A DNA stretch of 64,000 nucleotides from Cheilinus undulatus (taxonomy: Eukaryota > Chordata > Actinopteri > Labriformes > Labridae): contig NC_054872.1 in the NCBI RefSeq assembly GCF_018320785.1, positions 41,466,551 through 41,530,550 of the forward strand. The letters run 5' to 3'. The position numbers and the translations under genes were made by a program. The notes under the pieces were generated by a model. It was given only the letters and a program-made list of their open reading frames with translations. It searched no databases and was not told the origin of the DNA. Of this stretch, positions 26,037-38,900 are shown piece by piece; within the stretch, counting starts at the first letter, position 1, and the number at the start of each line of letters is the position of its first letter.

Positions 26037-26620
26037 TCTCCCAATCTTTTTTCCTGGCGACCCACTTTTTTTAGAAGGTAAAAGCCAAAAGCTTCATTTT
26101 CTGTACGCTATTGCTTATCGAGTCTGCCTTCTGTGCTGTCCTTGGCTGGTTGAGCTGACGGCTGCTGTGAGCTAGGATAATGTTAAATCCAGACTCAGTC
26201 TGGTCCTGACCTGGCACTTTCTGTTTAATGAGCCTGGACGGGGCAACTTTACCTTCGTCACATAGGCTTTCTTTGCATGCTCAGCTCCTTGGGCCTTAAG
26301 AAACTGTCCAGTCTGGAACAATGTGTTTCTTTATTATTAGCCAAGCATCTATAACTATGACTTTATCTTTTTTGCCATCCTTTTGCTTGTAGAGCTGGTT
26401 TGTGTGTTTAAGTATGATGGAGAGGGTGAGTGTTGTAGGGTGGAAACCCTCTAATGTGGCTTTAATGTGTACTGCAGACTTAAGTGTCCCATTAAAAACT
26501 GTAGCAAAGAAATTCTGAAAACTCATTTGGCCACCCAAAAGCAATTTCCTGCGACCAAGTTGTGGGTCCTGATCCAGATTTTGGGAATGAATGTTGTAAA
26601 TTATTGCACATTATTAAGGA
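26037..26620. mobile_element. Probable hAT relic
   Basis: Starts near TCTCCCAATCTTTTTTCCTG and GCGACCCAC and ends near GTTGTGGGTCCTGATCC, with a pattern common to decayed hAT ends. Part of its interior resembles 16850-17005 in antisense. No target duplication is legible. Confidence 0.4.
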
Positions 26621-27755
26621 ATGAAAGTTTAACACTGATTTTCCTCATTGACAGCAATCAGTAGATCGAGTCTGGTAGGCTGCAGAGATTTTAGTTCAGC
26701 ACAGATGTGTATAATGGTGAACATCCAGTCATTCTGATATCAAAGAGAGAACGCCAAAACATGGTAAGGTTTTAGAAAGTTTTTCCTGTGATTATCTGGA
26801 ATATTGTTATGCCGTATATCACAGCTGTTAAAATTGAGATTGATCCTAAGCAAGATGAAAACATTTTTGTTATGCAATAAAAAAGAAACTAAAAAACCCT
26901 CTTCAGTAAGGGCAAAATAAAATGATTTTCTAACCCATACCTTTAAAACTGATTAATAACAATGCAATAAAGGCTTAGAATGGAGACAAAACATATAGCC
27001 GCTGAGAGGTTTTGCATTGATTTTTCACTTGTTAATTCTTTTTGTGGCTCCTAGATTCAAATTAAAACACTGATGCAAGAAATGTGATTTTCTATATTTT
27101 GTTACTTTTAGGCCATATCCTTGCACATCTGACCTTTAAGCTTTAACTCATCTATGTATCGTGTTGTTCTCAACTTATGTCACTCAAACCTGTCCTGAGC
27201 AAAAGCACAAAAAGAGATCGTGTGAAAATTGAATCAGAATTGGTTTATTTGAAAGCTTTGATACAACATGTAGCAAAAAAATTAAACTGCATTTCACCAG
27301 GCAGAAACTCTTATGAAGATTTCCATCAACTTTTAGTCATTGTGTGTATTTAGTCCCTCTAATGGGTTTCTAAATGTTCTATTTTCTGCTTCACTGTTAT
27401 AGGTACGCCTGAGCTACAACTGAATAAATCAACTGAAAGACTCACAGATAATGGAGTCATTTTGGCATTTTTAACTCTCAGACTTACAATTGAAAAAACT
27501 ATGTGGACAATCAGAAAGGAGCATCATATAAAGAGTCAAGAGAGAGGGCAAAGAGTACAAGCAAGACAAGGCTTAGATTAAATAGCACGGTTATAAATAC
27601 TCTGACAAACCCTTCCCCCTCTTAACCCACACTCATGTTCCCACACACACTCAGATATATGCATAAACACAGAATGTTACAGTAGTCCATGAATAACCTG
27701 GATCATATGATGCTTTTTTCCCTCCAGGCAGACAGAAGTGACAGGCATGTCTTCA

Positions 27756-30700
27756 CTATGATGCTGCTACTTGGGTCAATGGTTCCTCCAGATACTGGAC
27801 CAGGGCTTCGGCCTAGAAAGACAACGTGCACAGATCAGCCTCAACAAGGACTTTGAAAATATGGCTGAGTATTTTGTTTTATGCACACAAATGTTCATCT
27901 GTCTTTTTTCAGGCAAGTAGCAGATGTGTTTCACACAGAAAGTGAGAAAAAGAAAATACTTTCAACTAATGTTATACATACAAAGATTGTTCTTTTTCCT
28001 ATTTAACACTTCTTTTCATTGAACTGGAGTGTTATTTCTGTTTAAAATGAACTAGGACCACTGTTGTTTAGCACATCCATTTATGACCTTTCATCAGTGT
28101 GTGATGGTGTGGGGACCCTAATGTACCTGTGGGAAAGATCCTGAACAAGTGGCCGTCATTGGCAATAGAAAAATGTACAACGTGGCTTCGGTATTTGTGT
28201 CTCACTCTTAATACTAACCAAACAGTGATCACGTGTACTAATGGAAACATGGTTTACCCAGCTATTTATGTCAGTGGACAAAAGCTAAAAATGTAAACGA
28301 GTAAGACAACCTGGACATAACACTACACTGCACTCTTACATTCAGACGCAATATTAAAAAGATGTGTCAAACATTGAAATACAATATTAGCAAAGTTTAG
28401 ACAAATCAGTTACTCATTGAATGTTGAGGCCTACTAAAAAAAAACATATTCCAATGCTATGATTTTATCTTGTTATTGTACATCATGTTGGGCTCAGGCA
28501 AACAAGACATTCCTAAAAACCCATCAGGTAACTCCAAAACAAGCCCTGAACATCCTAAAAGGAAAATCCCATCAGTTTCTCAGTGAAATACTCAACAAAA
28601 TTAAAATGCTTAGCTTTGATAATTTAATCTTGTATCAAGATGTTTTTTAGTGTATAAAATAATCCATTATGTTGCTCCTCCACCACTGAAGATTTTTGTT
28701 AAACTTCTCTCTTTGCACATTAGCAGATCTTCAAGCTCTGCCTCGAGTGTAGGGATGCGAATCGAGAACCGGTTCCAGTCGAGAGCCTGTTCCAATTGGT
28801 TTAATCCATGGATATCATTAACATTGAATCTTAACGATTCCCTAATCAATGCCTTACTTCCACGTGCCTTGGAAAAACACGATCTCACGAGAGGCAGTCA
28901 GCGAAGTAAGCAAGAACAGAGGATTCAAGGAAGTAAACATGGTGGACAGTCACAAAAACAGGCTTAAGTGGTCAAAGTGTTGCTTCATTTCTCAAAAAAT
29001 GCTGTGTACAGTGTACGTGAAACATCTGACAAACAATGATTTCATGCAAGGCATGCTTTTTTTGCTGTTAATTTTGTTCAAGATGTCATTTTATTTTCAT
29101 AAGTCTAGAGATCTATGATCCAGAGACAAGTTTTATATTCATTTAAAGGTTTTAGATTTTAAATAAAATGAGCAGTGCTATTGCATTCTAATTTAAGATC
29201 AGAGATTAAAGATCTAGAGCCGTTTGTTTCAACTGATACATTTACAACAAAAAAAGATAATTTGGGTATATTTTAGCATTTTCTCCTTCCAAACACTCGA
29301 TGTTTAACATTTTTAGTTATAAAAACTTTTAATTATAGCCAGTAACTGAAGTGTGCTTGTCATTGACAAGTCACAGGAAGAAATTGTTAGGGAATTGATA
29401 AAGAATTGAAGTGATATGAAGAATGGCATCACTATCAATAAAATCCGATCAGTTCCCATCCCTACTCAAGTGGAGACTGTTGCATCCCTTAGAGGGGCTC
29501 CACCCTTGGATGGAAATGTGCTTGTATTCTAAATCTGCTAAAAGGCATCTTTATTCCTCCTGAGAAAACATATCCCTAAATGTCCTTCATATAAATAAAC
29601 TTAACAAACTAAACTAATAATTGTGTGCATTATCTCGACACAACATCTTTGCTGAAGATGTAAAAGGACCCACCACATTGCTAGAGTGAAACCCCAAATC
29701 ACAGAATTGCATTGGCTGGTACAGCAAAACAAGGTGAATTTGCGTCCAAGTGGCTGAATTTGAAACAAATGACTGATGAGTGAACAACTACATAAGTGCT
29801 GAAAATCTCACCTTAGCTTTAAGCATTCCAAAGCCCACTGTCTCTTTGGCGTACATACACAGGAGGAGGTTTGCTACACGGGTAATGGCCACTCTTCCTT
29901 CCTGAGAGAGAAAATGAGAGAGTACCAAAGTGCCACAGAGTCAGAAGGCTGAATTCAATAAAAAAAACAATCAGTTTTCTTTTCCTGGAGCTGAGTTTCA
30001 CGTGCCACAAACTTTAAGTATGACAGTCATTCATGACAGACATAAAAACGACTGCACTGGTTGTGAATTGAACTCCTCTTACCATACAGTCCATTAGTAT
30101 GAATTTAAGTTTGTCTTCATTAAAGGCTTGGTGACCATTCTTGTCGTAGGCCGCCCAAATGTTGCTGGCGATGGCAGCTGTCACTCGAGCGTCCGTGTCC
30201 CCATAGCCAGAGTAAGCCAGAAGTGAACCTTCATTGTTCAGTAACCTGGTAGAAATATTTAAGTCAATGTTTTGGTCTCCAGCAGATGAAAGTGTGAACT
30301 ATTGAATAATAGACTGAAAGTATTAACATGCACTTTTATATTAACACAGCACCGTTAAAAAGATTGACAGCTTGAAAAGGTGAGTTATAATGCAGGAATG
30401 TAATAACACCCAGCAATATAATAAAATCAGTGAAACTAAAGCAAATACAAGTTCAACAATTTGACAAGAAATATATTGAAGAAGGTTCTATCTGCTTTTG
30501 CCCTCTCTTTTTATATCAGCAGCTAAAAGGAGCAGCATTTATCAGTGTCCCATTTTTTAAGAAAAGGTATGCATATTTCATGACCAAGTAACCATATAAC
30601 CTCGGTAGGGATGAGTAATAAAATTCAGTGATACCAACACAGCCGATACCTACCGAACCAAATTACAACTCAAGTTATAGATATTTCATTTCGGTACCCC

Positions 30701-31050
30701 GCCATCCCAACACTGCACCTGCGATTTTACAGCCTATTTGGAGGCTACTTTATTTTATGATTAAATTCTAGTTTTGATCAAATAATATATTGCAAAATAT
30801 TGACCCTATTGCAACTGTCACATTTAAATATATATTTACTTATTCTTTCTGCATTGATAGATATGTAAATAGACCATTTTAAACGTCAAACACATTAAAA
30901 GTTGACAACGATGGTGACATACTTACTCCTGTACCAGCTAGCATATCGATAGCATGTTTGCTAACGGGCTAACAGTACTCACAGTGTGCTCTGGACTCCG
31001 TTTGTGTTCGCCTGGCTCAGAACCTGCGTCAACGCCTTTGGTCGTAACAT
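27756..31050 (-). CDS. lamtor2: LAMTOR2 (p14/ROBLD3), Ragulator subunit, complete in four exons
   Basis: Roadblock/LC7-fold subunit of the Ragulator complex. It pairs with LAMTOR3 and anchors MAPK and mTORC1 signalling on late endosomes and lysosomes. Exons: 30983-31050, 30083-30245, 29812-29901 and 27756-27812, with GT-AG introns and lengths 68, 163, 90 and 57 nt. These give 125 codons plus stop, exactly the usual family length. Readable landmarks are [11 protein letters not shown] at the N-terminus, [57 protein letters not shown] and the C-terminal [10 protein letters not shown]. The ATG at 31048-31050 starts the conserved MLRPK peptide. A possible poly(A) signal (TTTATT on this strand) sits at 27244-27249. 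The gene lies downstream of ubqln4 in the same orientation, as in the human 1q22 block. No defect is seen. Confidence 0.97.
28455..29580 (+). mobile_element. LINE reverse-transcriptase fragment split by an hAT element
   Basis: Translation of 28650-28749 gives [19 protein letters not shown] ... ISRSSSSAS, and after the insertion 29473 onward gives [16 protein letters not shown]-type sequence. Together these are the C-terminal region of a non-LTR retrotransposon ORF2, with frameshifts. It lies in lamtor2 intron 3. Confidence 0.6.
28750..29464. mobile_element. hAT-type MITE, 715 bp
   Basis: Ends are inverted: TAGGGATGCGAATCGAGAAC at the left and GATCAGTTCCCATCCCTA at the right. It is flanked by 8-bp duplications CTCGAGTG (28742-28749) and CTCAAGTG (29465-29472) with one mismatch. 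It sits inside a LINE fragment. No transposase frame is seen. Confidence 0.85.
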
Positions 31051-32923
31051 AACTACTTTTTAATTTTCTAGGGATGAAATAAAAAATAATACAATCTTGA
31101 ATAAACTACCAAGACAGCCTTAAAACTGTCAAACTACTCTCATGTACACAAAGTCAAGTCAGCTGACTGAGCTTACTTCCCTTTCCGGGAAAACTTCTCA
31201 ATGCATTGTGGGAATCGTATGCCTGAAGATTTTTGTTTATTAAATGACTTCTGGTTTTCTTTGATATCCATTACATTTATCAAAATGTAAAGAGTTGTTT
31301 AATTAAAACATCAGCAGGCTACAGTTGATAGGGACAGTGAGAAAACCATGTTCATCATGGTGTTGTTGCTTATTAGCTTGCTAAGTTGTAGGCGCTAAAA
31401 ATAACATGCTGACTACTTACTAGCCGTTTTTCCTCAAACTTTTTACTTTTTGCAAAATATTTGTACGGATTATATGTAAAAGATGCTTAAAACTATCACT
31501 GAGATATAACAAAGCCTTGTTATAAGTATTTGATTCTTAACCACCAAAGAACATGTCACTTAACAGCCTCTTTTCCACAAGCTTTTCACGTTTTCTATCT
31601 AATTTGTGAATCTTTTATCACTATAGATTTTTATTTTGTATGTATGCACAAAACCTACTTACAGTCTGATGAGATCAGCACTTAAGGGTCAAAATGGCAA
31701 CATTATTTAAAAAAAAATAAATTTCCTGGAATAGCATTTGCTTTTTGCAACATTTATTTGCTGATCAACTGAATAGATGTTCATCTTTTACACAAGCTTA
31801 AAGAGATTTCTGACCAGATACGACTGAATCAGTAGAGATTGTGCACATGAATATATCAATCAGGGATAAATTACCACAACACAACAGAAAATAAAGCACA
31901 GAGAAATTGAAAGTAGTTTATTGGATTGAACAGAAAAGCCTTGTAATCTGTTCACAGACTGACAACCATAAGATTTCACAGAGCATTGAGAAATATCAGG
32001 TATTGCTGATCCCAACATTATGTTTAGGCACTACACTGCTTTAAAAAAACACCAGTGTGATAGTAATTGGGTCCTAGTTGATCTTAAATCAACCACTGTA
32101 CAAAGTTCTTCAATTCTTTTAAAGAATCACTGCTATGAACCTGCAACCCATTCAGACACTTCATAAAGAATCAATTTTAAAACTTCAGACTTAAACAAAA
32201 ATATTCCTGTTTGATTTAATTTTGGAATGTTACTTGACCAGATATCAGCTGAACCCAAAGGCCTAAAGGCAACGGCATCTCTGTAGACTACAGCAGGTTA
32301 GACCTTTGCCACAGTAGGATTTGTGATTCTTCCTCCTGTTCAGAGAGATTTTTGTTCAGCTGCGTCAAAGTCAGACAGATCACATCCTTTTATGCGATAT
32401 GGGGAATGTCTAAGTGCTATATTTAGGTCTCTTCCCAAATGAAAATAGCATTATATTCTCCAACCCCATTACATCCTTGTTTCTACAAACTGCATACTTT
32501 CACTTTCTCCTCCACAAATATCCCAACAGACAGCAGTGCAACCATACGAACAAGATTAGGTAATTTCAAAAGTATTTTAAAGCTTCAATAAATACCAATA
32601 AACCAGGAGAAAGAAAGACAGAAACAAATATCATCATTCAATCTACTGCAACAGAACTTTGATTCCAAACTCTGTCTCACCACCTAAATACAATCTTTAA
32701 ATTAAAAAAATGTCAATTTTGATTCTCACTTGTCTTTACAGAAATCATCTCCAGTTAAAGTTGCAGAAGTAACATATTATTCCAAGTAGCAATAGTCTTG
32801 GCATATTTTTGCTTTAGTGGTTCACAGTAGTTAGCTTTGGACCAATTCTGTTAGAAAAAACTTTAAAGATTAACCATGACCGTCCCTAATTCTACAAGTG
32901 TTTACCCTATGGAACTGAGAAAG
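31051..32923. other. lamtor2 promoter side and ubqln4 3' UTR
   Basis: About 1.9 kb between the lamtor2 ATG and the ubqln4 stop codon. The part near 31,150-31,220 (CTTCCCTTTCCGGGAA, GCATTGTGGGAATCG) looks like a TATA-less housekeeping promoter with an ETS-like site; this is inference. The part from about 31,917 to 32,923 is probably ubqln4 3' UTR. No other gene is seen. Confidence 0.6.
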
Positions 32924-35900
32924 TTAGGCTAGCAGTCTCTCGATGGCAGCGTTGACATCCCCTCCTGTGGCGATGAGCGCCTGCAGGTTGGCTTCACGGT
33001 TGATGAAGCCCATGGCGCTGAGCTGTTCGAGCTGCTGCTGGAAACGAACCTCCGGGGTCTGAATCTGTGAGGAAAGAAAGGTCATCTGAAGTCAGACGGA
33101 GGTAAAGAAATCCAACCAAACCTTTCTTTTGTATTTATGACTGCTAATTTTGACAACTTGTTTTTAACAACAGTATCAAAAATGGGGGCTGCACAGTGGT
33201 GCAGAGGTCAGGGCTATCATCTCACAGCAAAGATGTTCCTGTTTCGAATCCCTGACTGACAGGGCCTTTCTGAATGGAGTTTGCATATCTCCCTGGGCAC
33301 TCTGCCTTCCCCCACACACTCTAGAGACATCCTCATTGGGCTGATCGGTGACTAAATTGCCTGTGGTGTGTCTAGATCTTTAGCTATGTATGTTGGCCCT
33401 GTGATTGACTGTCTAAGGTGCCCTACTTGTCACCCAAAGACATGGGATTAACTCTGTGAATCATGAAACTGATGGAGCTGCAACAGACTGAATGACTTTC
33501 TAACTATGTGCGGTCTTTTTTGTTAAAAATATTTAAAAAAAGAAACATGAAGTCAGTTGGATGAAACATACGGATGATCCTCCACCAGCAAACATCTGTA
33601 ACATCTGTTGCATGAGCTGTTGCTGGGAGGGATTGCTGGCTGAGGGGAGACCTGGTCCAGGTGCTGTTGCAGGAGGTTGTGGGTTCAGGGGCCTGTTGCT
33701 GCCCCCCATGGGTGAAGGAACAGAAAGGCCTCCGGGAGACAATCTGGACAAGAAAATGAAATGCACAAATTATATTCATATGCATTTATAAACACTACAC
33801 ATAAAGTGGAATGCCTGATTATTTATATCATCGGGTCTGAACTGGTGGGTCGGGACCCAAAAGTGGACCAGGGAGCTGTTTCTAGTGGGTCACAAATTTG
33901 TGCCTGGAATAAAAATGGGAGGCAAAAAATTTTTACCTTATTTATCCCCTGTCTTGGAACAAAAAAAAGCTGTTTTTCCCAAGATAATGAGGTAATTCCT
34001 TGAGAAACTGCCAAAGTTTCCACTCTATTTTGAGACATTGTATTATAAATAAAGTATATGCATGGATGCATGGCCCAATGTAACTAAACACTTTGCAGAC
34101 ATCTGCTTTTTAGTCATGTTTTGTTCCATCCAACATCCAAACTGCAACATTCTTCATTAAATACATTTGTGTGATTGTTCTTTTTGTTTTGTTTTTTTTT
34201 AAATTTGGGTCACGATTCATCATAAGGTAGTGATGCGTCCTGATGCACAACCAGTTGAGAACCACTGATTTATATAAATCAGATTTTTAAGTTATTATAT
34301 ACTTAGAGCAACAAGTTTTTACCTGGCCATGAATCCGGGGGCTTCTGCTTGAAGGGTCTGCAGGCCCTGTTGGATCTGTGTGAGGGCCTGAATGGCTCGG
34401 GGGTTTGTCAGCATGGATAACGTTGCAGGATTCTGTAACTGTTTTTAGGCACAAATTACTAAAGACTACCAAAAAACTAAATGGAGTTCCTAGAATACTG
34501 AAAGATTAGAAGCTTTTAATATCAATTAAAAAACAACTATAATTAGGACTTCTGTTTAAATTCTCTCCAGAGATTTTTAAATAGCGATGCTCGGACGCTA
34601 TCAGAGTTACTAGACCACCAGCTCTGATTATGTATTGTTTATGCATCATTACTGGAGTCCTCCTTTTCAACTCTGTGGTCTGTCAAAGAAAGAGAGGATT
34701 CAAATAATAAAAATCTCTGTGAGATGAGGAGGCTGAGTAAAAGATGCTAGCTTTAGACCACTGAAATTCCTTGTATCATTGCATTGATCAATCTTTTCAT
34801 CTATCCTCAGGCTTTTTTTGCATGAATGAATAAATCTAACTAAAACTCACAAGATACAAATGCAACACAAGAAATTAACTTAACATTAAAATTAACTTTT
34901 AACATCTACAGCATGTGTAAGCAAAATTTAAATAAAACCAAAGATAAAAGTGCCATCAATGAAGATAACAGATTAACTTCCTTAGAGAAAATAAATTCAG
35001 GTAAAAATGGTTAAAAACAGTAAAAAAAAAATCACAAAAAATACATGAGCAAAAGTAGCTCTTCATATGTATTATTCTTTACTTAGTTACTAAACCCCAA
35101 GACCTTTTTTTTTAACTGTAAGCCTATGTACAAATGCATCTAAAAAAATCCTAGAATATCAATTAAAAGTTCACTTTTCCCATAATTTACTTCAGAAAGA
35201 TAAATGTCCATATATTCTAGATTCATCTCGTACTAAGTAATTGTTTTAATCTTGTTGACTATGGTTCACAGCTCATGAAAACCAAAACTCCACTATCTCA
35301 AAATCTTAGAATATTCTGGTAAAGTTCAATTTGCAAAGGTTTCCTGAGCCTTCATCCTCTCACTCTAGTTCAGTACACACAACCACAATCATGGGGAAGA
35401 CTGCTGACTTGACTCCGGTCCAGAAGACAATCACTGACACCCTCCACAAAGACGGTAAGCCACATACAGTCACTGCTGCAAGGTCTGGCTGTTCTCAGAG
35501 GCTGTATAAAAGCATACTCATGAAAAGTTCACTAAAAGGGAAAAGTGTGGTTAAAAAAAAAAAAGGAGCACAAGCAACAGGGATGAGCTCAGCCTTCAGA
35601 GGATTGCCAAACAATGCAGATTCAAGAATTTGCATCCAAATACTAACTTTTTTGACACTCCGGTAACTAATGATAAATCTGCTTTTAATTGTTATCATCA
35701 AATCTGTAAACCCTATTTTTGATTTTCTCATGTTATTTTTTGAATTTCCTGTGGAGATGCACCTCTGCCTTTGGGGTTTGGTTACTCTTTAATCTGTTTT
35801 GTCATTTGACCCTAACAAAGATTACCAGTGCTTATGTCTTTGCTTTGCATTTCAGAGCCCTACTGTGAAAGCTCTCTCTGCACTAACCTGTCTCATGAGC

Positions 35901-38900
35901 TCAGGGTTGCCTAACATCCGGGACATGTCTGGATTTCGGTCCATAATTTGCTGCATTTGAGGATTGCCTGCAAAAATCTGTCTCATCAGGTCTGGGTTGG
36001 ACAACATGTTCTGGACCAGAGGGCTCCCCATCATCTGTGACAGCATCTGTGGGTTTGACATCAGCTGACTCTGCACCTGCTGCTGCATCTCCATGAGGTT
36101 AGGTGAAAGACTGCCCAAACCGAACAGGCTGGACAGGTCACCAAGTCCACCTGAAGAGAAGGGGTAGAGCTGGTTAGTGCCTTACAGTTATGGTTGGAAC
36201 TCATATGAATGGGGTGTGGATATTTTTCTTTACTCTTTGCTAAAGGTTTGTAAAATTGCTGAGTGTTCGCTGTGTGTTTTTGCTGTGTTAAAGAGACTCA
36301 GTGTGCAAGGGAAAAATCTAGTTTTATAAAGGAAAGAAAGGTAATGTGTGGAAAACTCAGACAGGTGATTCACTCTTACTCATCACATTAACAGGTTGTG
36401 TTGGTCTCTGACTCGTACCACCTCCTGTTCTGTCTGCTGCAGGGGCAGTGGTGCTACTGCTGTTATTTGGAGCTGCTGCAGAACTTGAACTTGCCTGAGA
36501 TGTACTACCAGCTGTTGATCTGAAAAGAAAAAGAACATTTAAAAGGTAAATAATCTTCCCAGACATGAGCTTTACCTCTAAACTTTAACATATCTCATAA
36601 ATTGCACTAACTTTGGGACAGTCTTTATAACAAGATGAACAGTCATCCCATCTTTGATACCATGCTGGCTTAAAGTATCGGCGTCCTTCAGAATCTTTCC
36701 TGTAAATATCAACACCAACTGCTCCTCCTTGGCCTGGAACTTTTTGGAGACCTCTTGTCTGAACTGGAAAAAGAGAAACCAGAGCAAGAACAAGTTAATA
36801 GTCAGAAAAAGTGGGCAACTGCCATAAAGTCATCAAGAGACAACGGTTCTTTATATTCTGGTTGCTTTGGGCATTTGAGTAAATGCAGCCATGTTGGAAA
36901 TTTTCAAAAGTTCAATATCAACTGATTTAATTATATGGTCCTATTTTGAGGAATGTCCACATCATGAAATGAGCAGATAACTTGCATAAACCTTTGCAAA
37001 CTCCACATGCAAACATGTATGAGTCTCTAGTATTTTGTTGTCACTGCAAATGCAATCAAATTGCCATCTACAGAGTGAAAAAAACGTAGGCTAACCAGCA
37101 CATTTTTGCTTCAAGGATCATGAGGAGGTTGACCGAGTTAATCCATAAAGCAAGTCATTTTGGTTGATAGTTCTTCTAACACAGACGTTAGAAGAGAAGT
37201 GTCACAGATCCCAGCCACAAAGATTTGTTTATCAGTGTTGCCTAACAGCCACATCTACAAGCATCAGGAGTTTCAGTTGAACAAGAGACCGATGTTAACT
37301 TGTGACTTTCAGCCACTGCATGTGTCATAGTCATGACAGATTTTCCCCACAAAAGCCTATTTTTCTGTTGTCTTTAAATTATATCTGATATTTTGACATC
37401 ACACTTAAAAAATAAAGAAAGAGGCATATGTGAGGAGAAGTCTTTCAGCTTTCAACATCTGTCATAACTACAACTACAAGTGCATTCGTCTTAAATTCAC
37501 CAGTTAGCACGGTCACTCATTCAACAAAAACACCAGTGAGTTTAACAAAATTCTACTATGGTGTTGTTAGTTTAACAAGTATAAACAGCAAATGAAAACA
37601 CAAGATGGCATTCCTCTCAAACAAGACACTCAAGACAAATAACATTGGCAGAAAGCTACATTTTGACATTGTTATACAAAGCTTGCCATTTTTGACAAGT
37701 GTGATGTTATTTTCTAGTATGTATGATGTTTTCCTTCAGTGGACCCTGAAGTTTGCCTACTTGGCCACTTTGAAAGTAATAATCTCAAGAGTGAATATTG
37801 CTATTAAACTCAAGGAAATTCTGCTTACCACTACTATAAAGTGTTTAGAATTTAAATGGAAATCACATCTCTGCATTAATGCAGGACTGGGGTTTTGGAA
37901 GTTCATAGCTAATTTGTCACCTAAAGAACCAGGGTTGAATATTTTACAAAATACTGGCATAATCTCATCTACAAGGCAATGCTTGATCTTCTTCCTTCCT
38001 ACCCTCTGACCTACATCAGTCAGAAAATCTCTGGAACCTATCTTCTTCGCTCTTAGGGTTGTTGTGTTTTTTTTAAACGCCTGTCCCAAGGGTCAGAACT
38101 AGGAAAAAAAAAGGCCTTTAAATTTGCTGCTCCTTTTGGCTGGAATGAATTACATAAGGACCCCAAACTCAATAGCTTTGTCTCATTGGGTGCTTTTAAG
38201 AGGATACTGGTTGATTTAGAGACAGACCAGTGTTAACATTAATATTATAACACAGACTATACCCTATCACAGTCATACTCAACGCGTGGCTCTTGAGCCA
38301 TTGCAAGTCACATTAATCAGTTTGTTTCCTAACACTTACAGTTAGCTTTAAATGTTCAACCTTATTTTTTGTCTGTACAATTTCATCGCCCTAATTTGCT
38401 ATATGCTGCCCCTTTTTTGCCACTTTTAATTCATTTCTGCTGCTTTCAGCCCATTTTTGCCACATCTTGTTGCCACTTTACCCAATTTTTGCCCTTTTTC
38501 ATCTGTTCTAGCTACTTTTACCCGCTTTTTTTTTTTTTTTTCAATTTTCCCTCTTTTTTGCCACCTTTTTCCCATTTAAGCTTCCTTTTGCCATTAAGTC
38601 CCACTTTACCCATATTCCCACTTTTTTTTTTAACAGCTTTTTGCCCATTTAAGTCACTTTTAATCATTTAAGCTGCATTTTTACCACTTTTTGACCACCT
38701 GTAACCCAATTTTTTGTGTCTTTGCAACCATTTTTGCCACCTTCCACCCAATTTTGCTCATTGTATACCTAATTTAACCCTTTCACTCATTTTCCCCACT
38801 TTTTTGCTGCTTTTTGACCATTTTTGCCACTTTTCACCATTTAGATTGTGGCTCTTGCAAAAGCATTTTTCAACAATTTGTGTCTTTGGCTGAGCAGGGC

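Larger units (their letters stand above)
24196..27755. other. rab25-lamtor2 intergenic region
   Basis: This should contain the rab25 promoter and 5' UTR just above 24195, but I could not locate a TATA box or transcription start with confidence. The rest is hAT ends (24682, 24973), repeat X copy 2, an hAT-like relic at 26037-26620 and unassigned AT-rich sequence. Confidence 0.7.

Noticed and set aside
34433-35330. Search for CRISPR arrays, operons or bacterial-type systems
   Set aside because: The window is plainly vertebrate nuclear DNA. The tandem repeats lack regular direct repeats with unique spacers.
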